Assembly: GCA_010015745.1 (NCBI GenBank)
Contig: ML978199.1
Coordinates: forward strand, 56,150-120,149
Source: Setomelanomma holmii
Taxonomy: Eukaryota; Ascomycota; Dothideomycetes; Pleosporales; Phaeosphaeriaceae
DNA: 64,000 bases
Direction of reading: 5' to 3'
In this document: in pieces, positions 33,394 to 42,890 of the stretch
How positions within the stretch are numbered: position 1 is the first letter of the stretch
Layout: every line of letters begins with the position of its first letter
Program-made: the position numbers and the translations under genes
The notes under the pieces: model-generated
What the model was told of the DNA's origin: nothing
Database searches by the model: none
What the model saw: only the letters and a program-made list of their open reading frames with translations

Positions 33394-34188
33394 CTATACC
33401 TCAGTATAGAGCTTTGCATATGTCGAGTCGATATCGTTCACGTATACCCCGTGCCTCGTTCCTGGCAGCCCAACCGCAGACATCCAGTGCTGGACAGTTG
33501 ATGTAATCCAGCCACCTTGTTGCATCCACGATGTCTTGTGTTCATCCTTGATGTAGATGTTGAGGATACCACTAGAAAGACGATGGTTGTCATCAGCATC
33601 TCGCCATGGAGAGTAGCCTTGCGTTGTGACTGTCAGTCCCTCGATGGCTGAGTTGTAGTACGTCTGCCACTCTTTCTCCGCCGTCGTTTCCGGACCGAGA
33701 CTTGCCTTGCACATTGCATTGAGTGCCTCGACTAGTTTCTCGTTGTGCACCTACATCTCAGCGCGAGTCTAGCAAAGGTACGCTCGAAGTGTATCGTATA
33801 CGGCTGGCAGTGGTGTGCGCTCGAAAATCATTTGCGCGTCGGGAATGCCTCGACAATGGTCTAGAAACGCCTTGAGATCCACTCCGTCCGATCTGACGGG
33901 AGCGACCCATTGGACATTGAAGTGCACCCGGAAGGGCATCTTGGGTGCGAGCTTGGCATAATGCAGCCACTCGGAACCATCTGTGTTGAGCACGATAGTG
34001 CTGCGAGTAGCCTCGAGAAACATCGCGAGGTACTCGGTCCGAGTCTGCTTGTTGGTGCAAGCCAGAGCATAAGCGTTCTCGATTGCGATAGCTTGCTGCC
34101 GGATAGAAATGTTTTCGGTAAACAAAGAGGCGCTGCAGCTTGATAGCACCAGCTCGTATATCTTGTTCCGAAGCTCTGGTGGAAGCTG
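33394..34188 (-). pseudogene. ELRN-family protein gene with two in-frame UAG codons, no first exon
   Basis: The reading frame opens with 'QLPPELRNKIYELVLSSC' at 34188 and runs to 33394. It contains the second signature 'ALACTNKQTRTEYLAMFL' and strands typical of the family. It is broken by TAG at 33769-33771 and 33751-33753, where 'YLC-Q-TRAEM-Q-VHNEKL' would be natural (CAG to TAG twice). Immediately upstream another TAG (34189-34191) or a splice acceptor occurs. The sequence where exon 1 should lie is instead the 5' end of an oppositely oriented paralogue, so the copy lacks a start. It is non-functional unless UAG is read through. Confidence 0.7.
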
Positions 34189-34227
34189 CTAACAGATATA
34201 CGGAGCTTCGTAACAAGATCTACGAGC
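34152..34227. repeat. 25-bp imperfect inverted repeat formed by two head-to-head ELRN motifs
   Basis: Left arm 34152-34176 and right arm 34203-34227 match in 23 of 25 bases as reverse complements, with a 26-bp spacer. Both arms encode the ELRNKIYE motif of two divergently oriented paralogues. This is an inversion or head-to-head junction, and not a transposon end. Confidence 0.75.
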
Positions 34228-34987
34228 ATATCGTGCAATTGTCGGACGCGTACTTCGTTCCAGAATACCAAATTGGGCGTTATGCAATCCCGGAATACTT
34301 TCTCTTGTATGAACTGCGGGGAGTGTTCGGACTCGCATCTGCTTGTCGTCTGATTCATTCCGAATATCTATCTCTGTTCATTGAGAAGATGACTCAGATA
34401 GTCACACTTGCAGCAGTTCGAGCTAGTCGTTGCAACATCCGGGGCCATCGTCGCAAGCCGCGATACCTCGCTATCGACATCGCTGCGATCGACGCTATCG
34501 CCCGACCGGACATAGATTGGCGCCCCTTTCTGATGATGTGTCGCCGCGACCCTCTCGTGACCATCACCGCCATAGACGGACCAACGACTTACTCTTCTGC
34601 GAAAGCTGCCATGGATGATCCACAAAAGACAGCAAGCCGGACCGAAGTTCGCCTTGTCATGCTGCAGGAACCATCGGTGCGACTACGAAGCAACCGGAAT
34701 AGAATACACCACCTACAACCAAGAATTGGTACTCTTTCTTCGACAAAGCGGTAACCAAATTCTCAATCTGGTTGCGTCCGAGCGACGGTGGCCCTGGCGG
34801 AACCTTCGAGATGAAGTTATGCAATAAGCATACTCCGGGATGGGCGCTGGTACGAAATGGAACCAAGGCTGAGCGAGACGTCTGGAAGTTCGTTCCTGGT
34901 ATAGCAGCTGTTGAGGCGCATTGGGATCATAAGTTCATCGTGGGCAAGGATAGACATTCGGAAGACTTGCCTCGCTGGGACCTCTAA
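34203..34987 (+). pseudogene. ELRN-family protein gene, head-to-head copy with frame break and UAG
   Basis: Opens with 'ELRNKIYEHIVQLSD' and continues through 'LASACRLIHSEYLSLFIEKM' and 'WRPFLMMCRRDPLVTI' in frame 3. Near 34650 the coding-like frame changes to frame 2, which carries 'KNWYSFFDKAVTKFSIWL', 'EMKLCNKHTPGWALVRNG' and 'KFVPGIAAVEAHWDHKFI' to the stop at 34985-34987; an in-frame TAG just before 'NTPPTTKNWYSFF' again fits a Gln codon. An unseen intron near the frame change is possible. No ATG or first exon exists upstream, where the antisense of the neighbouring paralogue begins. Confidence 0.55.
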
Positions 34988-36656
34988 CAGACTCATGCCG
35001 CGCGAAAGGTGTGTGGGGAGAGAGCGAACTCGCACAGAATGCGTTCAAGCTGGCGAGGTCTGGAGCGAGTGTGCAAGTATTGGGGAGTACGGTGAGGCGC
35101 TGGGCTAGCTTTAGTGGGGCGGACTACCGGTAGCCGAGGCTGACCGCCCCTTTCCCAAGAGCCTGCCATAACACCAACACTACGTCGAGTAGAAAGTTAC
35201 GACACGGGTCTCATTTCCATTCTCACATCAGCCAGAAAATACTCGCGGCTGTTCTTTTGTACTTTCATCACATCTTTTGCATTGAAGTGCAGCAGTGACA
35301 CTTGATCTCGTTCTTTGTTCATCACTAAGTAGGGAACGCTGAAACGGGCGACAATGGACATTATCTGGAATTTCGGTATGTATATCAAGCACGGGTAGAT
35401 CTGAGGCCCATCATCCTCGATACTAATGTCGCAAAAAAATCACAAAGCCGCGAAATATTGAGTCGATTCAAGCTTTCGATGGTCTTCAAGGATTCGTGTT
35501 GGATTGTGCTCGGGTGCTTCTTCCCCAGCCTCAAGGTTATCGAGGTACACCTAGACACGATCTCAATGTAGCACAGCCAGTTTCCTATGCTTGCACCTCG
35601 CGTGTGTAGCTTGTGAGTGGTCAACTTCTTTTCAAGAGCTGTATCGTTACCCTGATCTCTTACACACGACATATTCCATAGTCTACAAATCGAACAGCTT
35701 TTCTTTCGCTATTATGCTGAGGATTCGCAGGTATGGGTATCAGGCCACTTGTAACCCGCTGTCTGTAGAACCTCTTCATTTTGATGCAGCGACGCCGTCG
35801 TTTTGCTACGCTGCCATGCAGAAGAACTTTGTGTCGACTGCAGTCCAGGATCACAGAGTTTGCCAAAGAGCCATGTACAGACTCGAGTCACGCAGGCTAA
35901 TTACAACTCTGGTTGCATGCATGACCTAACGCTCTCCGTAGAGGGAGACAAATTTCGTTTCATTCCTCAAGCCCTCGAGATATGGTGCACTGGTGGTGAG
36001 CTGCAAGACGCTCCGCTCATGCGAGACGAAAATGAAATCAAACACTTTAGACTCATCAATGTAGGCCGGTTTGCTGCATGCGAATCCGGAGACTCGAACC
36101 GGTTGGAGCAGGGGACGTCAGGTCATAAGACCGAATCGTCCAAAACTCGGATTTGTGATAGTCGTTCATGCAAGAATAGCCGGTGAACGATGTTCCATGT
36201 ACGTTTGCGGGATTAACTGTGCCGACGACGGTTCCAGACCCAAGCCCGGCACGCTTTCGGCCTGATAAGTCAGGCTTCTTATTCGCTGTGCCACTGAAGT
36301 GGTGCGCCACGGGAAGTCGGCACCTGGTCGGCCTTATTTCCAGACCTTTAGCGGGATGACGTGGGCTAAGTTCCGTTTGTTCCGCTCCGCTCTTTCACCA
36401 GCCAATCCAGTCACCCAATCTCTCTCCGAAAACTGCACCGCCATACGCATGCCCTTGCGCCTTTATCTGCATGTGGCTTGGCCTACTGAGCTTTCTCTGA
36501 GTATGTACTCAGCTAAGTATGGCTAACGCGTGCCGTGAGCTGGCATCGTGCAGCCACAGTATATAAAGCAGTCGCCCGTCATGAGGCGCCGCGAGATCAC
36601 GAATCCTGCAGGCTCGAAGAGAACATCGCCTAGGCACGACTGAACCGACACAGAAA
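34988..36656. other. Intergenic region, possible decayed gene remnants
   Basis: About 1.7 kb. Minus-strand frames at 35197-35672 and a plus-strand frame at 35591-35929 resemble decayed coding sequence in composition but have no recognisable signature. The right part is the WW-gene promoter. Confidence 0.4.
36560..36567 (+). promoter_or_regulatory. TATA box of the WW-domain gene
   Basis: A perfect TATATAAA about 97 bp upstream of the ATG at 36657. Good match and spacing. Confidence 0.6.
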
Positions 36657-37262
36657 ATGACTACAGCTCTAAACCAATATCTGCAAAGAGCAGACGACTT
36701 CATACAACAACAAATCTACAAATTCGAGCAAAAGAAGCAAGGAAGAGAATACAACTACGCTGAAATGCAAAACTCACCACAACACCCACCACGCGCACAA
36801 ACTTTCGCCTACATGCCACCACAAGGACCACCAGCACCAAAAGGATGGTCGCAACAATTCGATCAGCAAAGCCAACGATGGTACTATACCGAACACTCAT
36901 CAGGTCACTCTCAATGGGAGCCGCCTTCTATGTACCAGAGCCGGCGCAATCATCGCCATATATTCAGTGAGCATCAACAACCGCAAAACGACACTAGACG
37001 AGACGAAGAGTTAGCGCGACGATTGCAGGAAGAGGAAGAAGCCAGGGCACGAGGTCGTCATGGACGATCGAGTTCACATGTATCGCATCCGACTTCAGGG
37101 CAACTTGGTGTTCCGCAACCTCAGCGACCAGTGACGACGAGTCCGCATCCGAGTGCGCATGGGAGGTTGCCGCTGGGAGCGTATCTTGATATGAGGACTG
37201 GGCAGGTGGTGACGAGCATGTATCCACCAGGGCATTCTGGGGATTGGACGAGGCCGGAGTAG
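36657..37262 (+). CDS. WW-domain protein
   Basis: Intronless, 201 residues. One WW domain at about residues 60-92: 'PPAPKGWSQQFDQQSQRWYY' followed by a Trp-Glu-Pro-Pro end (QWEPP), with both signature Trp and the Tyr pair. The N-terminus is a helix (NQYLQRADDFIQQQIYKFEQ). The C-terminal half is basic and Ser/Pro/Gln-rich with a Glu/Arg helix (DEELARRLQEEEEARARG). WW domains bind Pro-rich ligands such as PPxY. Cytosolic or nuclear adaptor by inference. A TATA box lies at a proper distance. Confidence 0.85.
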   Translation: MTTALNQYLQRADDFIQQQIYKFEQKKQGREYNYAEMQNSPQHPPRAQTFAYMPPQGPPAPKGWSQQFDQQSQRWYYTEHSSGHSQWEPPSMYQSRRNHRHIFSEHQQPQNDTRRDEELARRLQEEEEARARGRHGRSSSHVSHPTSGQLGVPQPQRPVTTSPHPSAHGRLPLGAYLDMRTGQVVTSMYPPGHSGDWTRPE

Positions 37263-37582
37263 AGTGGTTAAGTGCGGGTGTTACGGCGTTAACTGTTGGG
37301 GTGGCACATCTTGAGCGAAGACGCTCGATGTTATCATGGAATCTTGTGATCGTAATGAGGCAGCTTTACATACTTCACGGCTTTGATGCTTTTGGTGTCC
37401 CAGCTCATCATGTCTGTGACTTCAATAAAGTTTTCTGGAATCATACTCATGGTGAAAGATTGTGCCAATCTTGCAAAGCAGACATTCCTATCTAGTGTGT
37501 GCGGTCTTCTCATTTGCTTCGTTTTGTAGAATAGCTCTACACCCACATATTCAAACTTAATAAGGCTTTAAAGAAAGATAGA
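37263..37582. other. Intergenic region and right flank of the pogo relic
   Basis: About 320 bp without a gene. It may contain the 3' terminal inverted repeat of the adjacent pogo element, which I could not define. Confidence 0.4.
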
Positions 37583-39135
37583 CTAGATCTGTCTACATTG
37601 AGTCCTGTTGTGGCCTTGTATATGGCATTTTCTGCACATTGGAGGTGCTCTTATGCGCGTACCTGCTTCTCCACTTTGATCACCTTGTTGGACGCTACTT
37701 TGACTTGCTGCAATTAACGCCTGACCCTCCTGAGCCTGCAAAACACCACCAGAGGCAATATACTGTCGGCGCTTGTTCTTTCTTTGTCTGCAGCGTTCAT
37801 TTGTTGCCTTTAGCCTTGTATTCTCCTCTGCTAAAAGTGAGGCTGAGTGCATAGCCAACTGACAGCCTTTGACAAGCTGAGCCAGCGCTTGACTTGTTGG
37901 GCTTTGAGACTGCTTTCGAAAGAGAGCCTTTATAAGAAGAGCCTGTTGCTCAAGCTGAGTAGTTGTACGCGGCGTCTCAGCTGTCCACGCGCCTTGTTCG
38001 CCTGCAGGTGTCCTTGGTGGAGACGGCGTTCGGACAACGTGCAGACTCTCAAGGACGCGCGCAGGCGCGTGTGGAATAAGACCAGTTACTCTAAAGCCAC
38101 TTTGTATACTCTGTACGTGGAAGATCTTTTGGCGTACGCGGGGGTAGACGTGAAGAAGCTCCTCCTTGTCAATGTGAAAGACTCCTTGGCACGCGAGTTG
38201 TCCAATCTCATGACCGTACGCTGACTTGAGAGGCGAGTAACAAGCAACGTCAAGAGGCTGAAGAAGGTGAGAGGTATGAGCAGGCATATAGAGGCTAATA
38301 ATCTTGTTGTCCTTGCAGTACTGGTCAAACTCAGGTGTTGCGTGGCTGCTGTGGCCATTTACAATAAGGAGTCTGTATGCGCCTGTTGTACGCGACTGCG
38401 TGTGTCTGTTGAAGTGCTGCGACCAGTCAAAGCCAAGGCGATCAGTTGTCCAACCATTGTTACTTAGAGCAATTGCCCAGTCGCGTGGGAGTGCTGTATA
38501 CCAGCTTGCCTTCAAGGATCAAGAAGGGTGGCAGACACCAGCCAGACACGTTGATACACTCAATTGCTGTGACCCAATTGCGGTTGCCTGGCTGGACGTC
38601 AACTGCTCGTCCAACTTGTCCTGAGCATGTGACAACCTTTGACGAGTCTGCAACACCCATCATGAAGCCAGTCTCATCAAAGTTGTATACGTCCTTGTTA
38701 AGTATCCCGTACGCGTTGCGCATGCCCTGTACAAGCTGAAACCACGCGTTGATCTTGACAGGATCCTCGCATTTTGCGCGCTGAGAGTGTAGCTTTCTGC
38801 TCCACTTTGTCGCAAGCTCAGACTGCCCTTTAATCCAGCGTGACACCCAGCACTTGCCTACAGGCGGAGGAGGAATTTGGCCGCGCACCGCGAGTAGAAC
38901 GTCTGCCATTTGTTGTACGTCGATGATGTAGGGTGGAAAGCCGCGACAATCGAGGTCTAGGATTTATTGAAGAAGCGACTGCTCTTCAACAGGCTTCAGC
39001 TTGCGTTGGTGGACGTGCGCAATTGGCTTTAGTAACGCGCCTGCGCGTCAATCGCAGAGGGTTGAAAGAGGAACGTTAAACAGAGCAGCAGCTTTGCTTA
39101 CGCTTTTTAACTGTTTCTTTTGAATCGATATCCAC
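37583..39135 (-). mobile_element. pogo/Fot1-type (DDE_1) transposon relic, multiply inactivated
   Basis: The transposase can be followed from about 39135 (HTH: 'LKSVSKAAALFNVPLSTL') through the CENP-B-like region ('HVHQRKLKPVEEQSLL', 'FPPYIIDVQQMADVLLA') into the DDE domain: 'VYNFDETGFMMGV' (first Asp), 'VNGHSSH' (second Asp replaced by Asn), 'LQPLDVACYSPLKSAYG' (third Asp), a coiled coil, and a CCHC zinc knuckle (CRKCHIQGHNRTQC). Inactivating changes: TGA at 39048-39050, TAA at 38964-38966, a one-base frameshift near 38520, and the Asp-to-Asn change. The N-terminal 20-25 residues are missing because the element abuts an ELRN-family gene. It is a dead copy. Confidence 0.85.
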
Positions 39136-39640
39136 GAAGTCACCCAAATGATCTTCCTCAAGATGCACTTGAATCAAGGGCTTCGAGGATGCTCCTGAAG
39201 GGAACTTGACTGGCACTGGGAAGAAAGTCTCGATGAAAGAGCTGAGTTGTGTGGTGACAACTGCAATCCGGAAGTCTTGTTCGATCGAGAGCGGCCGAAA
39301 CTGCTTGCGAAGGAGGTAACACACTCGTGTCAAAGACATGCTTCGATTGAACTCATCCCAACGAGAGTTACGCCTGAGTCCAAGACGCAGGGATCGAGGA
39401 TCTTTGCCAAGGGCTTTTTTGATATCCTCGAGGACGAAGTCGTAGACGTGGTTGCGGAGTTCTTCAGCTGTCAGCTTGTGGTAATGAAGACCCTTGAGGT
39501 CCTTGACTTACCGCCGGGCAGCGTCAAGAGGTGAGAGCTTTTGGTTGGCGCCGTCACAATCTCATTGCGACGTGTAGCCACAGCTGCCCGCCGCGACGAT
39601 TTCCTGTGGAGCTTTAAGTGATCGATCGTGGATCAAACAT
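39076..39640 (-). pseudogene. ELRN-family protein gene truncated by the pogo relic
   Basis: Exon 1 (to 39512) ends '...SHLLTLPG', and a 44-bp intron (GTAAGT...GACAG, 39511-39468) leads to 'AEELRNHVYDFVLEDIKKAL' and the second signature 'MSLTRVCYLLRKQFRPLSI'. The frame runs to 39076, but its last 20 residues (from about 'DIDSKETVKKRK') lie on transposon sequence read in another frame, so the true C-terminus has been replaced. The start is not resolved: the exon-1 frame is open upstream to a basic stretch (SRRAAVATRRNEIV) and then meets a TGA without an ATG. Confidence 0.6.
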
Positions 39641-40087
39641 AGCACTCATACATACCCCATGTTGTACAAGGCTCGATAGCTGTGTATCTGCTTGCGTAAT
39701 ATCTCTCAAGGCGAGGTCGGAAGGCCGGGAGCGACGCATACCTAGGTAGTTGTGATTGAAGCTCATTCGCGCTAACCTGATTCAGTCAGAAGAGCAAAGG
39801 GCAGCAATGAGCGTGCAATTGTATGTGCGCTACTATATTCTCCTTCGTGAAGTGAACACTTAGGTTCTCGGTTGACAAGAACTTCTGGGGTCCTTGAGCT
39901 CTTCTCAATTAACTTACATGTGATCGATCATTTCACCACCAACTGCGTGCATCAAGAATGGTACAAAGCGATCGTATACATTCCCTCAACGACGGCCGCT
40001 ATCATCGAGACTCGTTTCAAATCTATGTACAATAGAGGTGTCTAGATTATTCACACGAACTGAAATTCACTATCTCGTCTCCACACT
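39641..40087. other. Intergenic region, nothing recognised
   Basis: About 450 bp between the truncated ELRN-family gene and the 3' end of the cellobiohydrolase gene. No gene or repeat seen. Confidence 0.5.
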
Positions 40088-41750
40088 CTAAAAGGCCGGG
40101 TTGGCGTTGGCAAGCAATTGCGCGAAGTACGCCTGGAACCACGAGCCAGCTTCAGGCGCCGGCTTGAGCGCATCCGCAAGACCGCAGTGCGCATCGTACC
40201 TGACAGCAGTTGTGTCCGAAGTACCATCGCACTCGCCTCCAGGCTTGACCCAGACGTACGCATCGAGAAGTGGGTCGTCGGTGGAGGTGCTTGGCCTGAT
40301 ACCGAAACCAGTACCGATGACGTTGCACCAATCGCCCCAGGCTTGTTGCTGAGTTGGCTGAACACCGTTGCGGCCTTTATATACGATTAGCAGCTGTTCC
40401 AACATCTGAGAGTCATGGTTAAAGGTTGACATACCAGTATCTGTGATGAAGTGAGCTGGGAAGCCCTTGCTGGTCAGGAGAGGAGCAATAGCATTGACAT
40501 ATCGCTTCTCATCGCAGTTGGTGTTGCCTTGCGTGTATGATGGGCATGTCGCGATGCTCCAGGCATTGTAGTTGGCAACGTTGGTGGCAAGGCCGCGGAC
40601 AGCCTTGGGTGAGCCGGCAGCCTTGTATAGATCGGCGAAAAGGGTTGCAGCAGGCTCGATGTTGGCGGTCCAGCCAAGCCAACCTGCGTGACCAGCATCA
40701 AGGTACATGACAACGTTGTTCATGTTGAGCGTCTTGATGGCATAGGTGGTGAGCTCCTTGTAGGCAGTTGCGGCGTTTGCGCACTTCTGCACATTGGTAT
40801 TGGTGACCAAGTTGGCCAAGCTGTCAGGTTCTACTACAATCAGCGCTGCTCTGAGATTCAAGGTGCGAAAGAGACTCACCAATGACAAGGAGGAAGGTGA
40901 CGTCGGGGAAAGCCTTGATCTGCGCGGCAATCTGGTCGATGTAGTCATGGTACAAGGCAGTGCCGTTGTTTGCGAGCGAAAGCTCACCGTTGGAAGCAAG
41001 GGCAGCGCAATCACGCTCAGGAAGATCGTACACAACGAGCGGCAACACTAAGTTCGCGCCAGCAGCATTCTGCTTCTGCACGTCCTTCGCGAATGTCGCG
41101 ATCGTTGGAACCTTAGCGCGGACGTCGCTGTGAGCTCATTAGACACCCATGACCTTCATCGATAGTTTGGAGGCCGGGAGACCTACAGCCAGTAGAACGT
41201 GCCAACCGTCGCGACGTTGGTAGCTTTGGCAGCGAGAGCGGTGGAGCCAGCGGCCACCAGCGAAGGAGACGCCAGGCTAATGATCTCAGAAGCGTAGTAT
41301 GGGTTGGCGTAGAAGCCCTTGCCCTTGAGTGGGTTTGAAGAATCGGCGGGGGCAGCTGAAGTCACGGTCGCTGGGCTTCCAGTAGTCGCACTCGTCTTCA
41401 GTGTGGTTGCAACAGGAGGTGCTGCAGACGATGCAGCTGCCTTTGAAGTCGCCGCCGCAGAAGTAGCACCGGAGCCGGTACCTGGAATGCACTGAGAGTA
41501 GTCTAGATCGAGTCAGTCCTATGCTTGAAGAGTGACCACTATCGTCTGACTCACAGTCATTGATCTTGGAGCAGTATGCACCCGAGACACAGCTCGTGCT
41601 GCCAGAGAAACCAATGCCACCACCTGTTTGAGTGTAAGCTTAGTGTCAAGTTGAGGATCGCTTTCTAGACTGACACTGCTGGTATAGGGCGCCTTGTGCG
41701 TTGATGGCAGGAGCCAGGGCGGCGACCGCGAGCACTGCTACACTCTTCAT
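40088..41750 (-). CDS. Cellobiohydrolase II, GH6, with N-terminal CBM1
   Basis: Six exons: 41750-41675, 41623-41555, 41502-41187, 41127-40880, 40833-40435, 40374-40088; 464 residues, all junctions GT-AG and in frame. Signal peptide MKSVAVLAVAALAPAINAQ. CBM1 cellulose-binding module: 'CGGIGFSGSTSCVSGAYCSK' to YYSQC. An Ala/Ser/Thr-rich linker follows. The GH6 catalytic domain includes 'LVVYDLPERDCAALASNGE' (catalytic Asp region), 'VVMYLDAGHAGWLGW', 'YNAWSIATCPSYTQGNTNCD', 'DAYVWVKPGGECDGTSD' and 'WFQAYFAQLLANANPAF'. It releases cellobiose from the non-reducing ends of cellulose outside the cell. Length and domain order match fungal CBHII. Confidence 0.96.
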
Positions 41751-41833
41751 GTTGTCGAGTTTGAGGGATGCGGACTTGGGTGGGAGGAACAGTGGTTGAT
41801 TGATGAAGTGCAAAACAAGAGCTTCCCAAGTCT

Positions 41834-41841
41834 CTTATAAG
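41834..41841 (-). promoter_or_regulatory. TATA-like box of the cellobiohydrolase gene
   Basis: CTTATAAG about 85-90 bp upstream of the start codon on the minus strand. Sequence and position only. Confidence 0.45.
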
Positions 41842-41860
41842 CCTCGCCCAGGTCTGCCAT

Positions 41861-41866
41861 GGCTAA
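41861..41866. promoter_or_regulatory. GGCTAA motif, candidate XlnR/Xyr1 site
   Basis: GGCTAA, the core bound by the (hemi)cellulase activator XlnR/Xyr1, lies about 110 bp upstream of the cellobiohydrolase start. Six-base motifs occur by chance, so this is only a candidate, made more plausible by the gene it precedes. Confidence 0.3.
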
Positions 41867-42890
41867 TATCTTTTGACATCCAGTCCGGTCGAGAGGCTCG
41901 AAGAGCCGCAAAAGAGCTCATCGACCATAGCCCACGGGCGTTCGGTTGCGGGAAAGAACCTATGATCTCCGTCTTAGTGAGGGCGAGTAATTTGACTGCG
42001 GAGTCTCAGGGTACCTGTTCTAGTGTACATTTGGCCGCTTCGGAATTTGTCCGTTGCGTGGTCGTCTCGGTTGTGGAAGTTAGTGAGGATGTATCGTCAC
42101 GAGATGCGACGATGAGTACCATATGAGCAGGGATCAAGCCAGGTTCCCCGGTTTCGCTGCACCGTTTAACCCGGTTTTGTTCCAGTGCTCGACTGGGGTG
42201 TTAATTGCTGGTTGCGCAGCATCAGATGATTGGGCGAGGTGAGTGTGAGGTAGCCAGGCTTTGAAGTTTCGCCTCGCGACGCAGAAGGGTGCGCGCGCGA
42301 TACTTAATATACAGGTGATCTATATTAGATTGGTGGGGTTTTGGACACGAAGCCTGCGCAGGGGTGCGCTTGACTCTAAAGCTTATTAGTGCTAGTCAGA
42401 AGCTTGACTTGAATCAGCTGGTGGCAGTTGGCTGGCCGCATATTATTTGCTGGGGCGATGAGCATGTAACGAGCGAAAAAACCTGGGTTCGAGTTCGATG
42501 GGAGGGGTTTTGCATATTAACCGCGCTCCTTTGCTGGGAGCTGAACGAAGCTTCGCCGCACCAGAAGTGCCCTATCGCTAGGCGGTCTTCTAGAACACAA
42601 TAAAGCTCAAGTGGAAGACCGCGGCATCATGCAGTGCAATATCGCAAGTCTACCCTGCAGTATCTCCACACAGACTCTCGACCACACAGCAAGATAAAGA
42701 AAAGCGTCTCGTCACTCTATATTAAGATGCCCTAAGGAAGGGCTGTCATCCGACGCCGGGACATGAGCTCATTCCGTGAGGTGGCACGTCTTCGTAGAAC
42801 CGCCTCTGCAAGTCGCTGGGAGCTGACATAGGTCCAGTTATGAGAAGAGAAGGCTGGTCATAAGAGCCAGATGTATAAAGTCCTTTACGC

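Larger units (their letters stand above)
41751..42890. other. Promoter-bearing intergenic region
   Basis: About 1.1 kb between the cellobiohydrolase start and the end of the next minus-strand gene. CTGGGG words near 42193 and 42450 fit the glucose repressor CreA consensus (SYGGRG) but are weak evidence. No gene seen. Confidence 0.45.

Noticed and set aside
36061..36180. Minus-strand GGTTCGAGTC, a possible tRNA T-loop
   Set aside because: The flanking bases do not form a five-pair T stem, and no acceptor or anticodon stem could be found around it.
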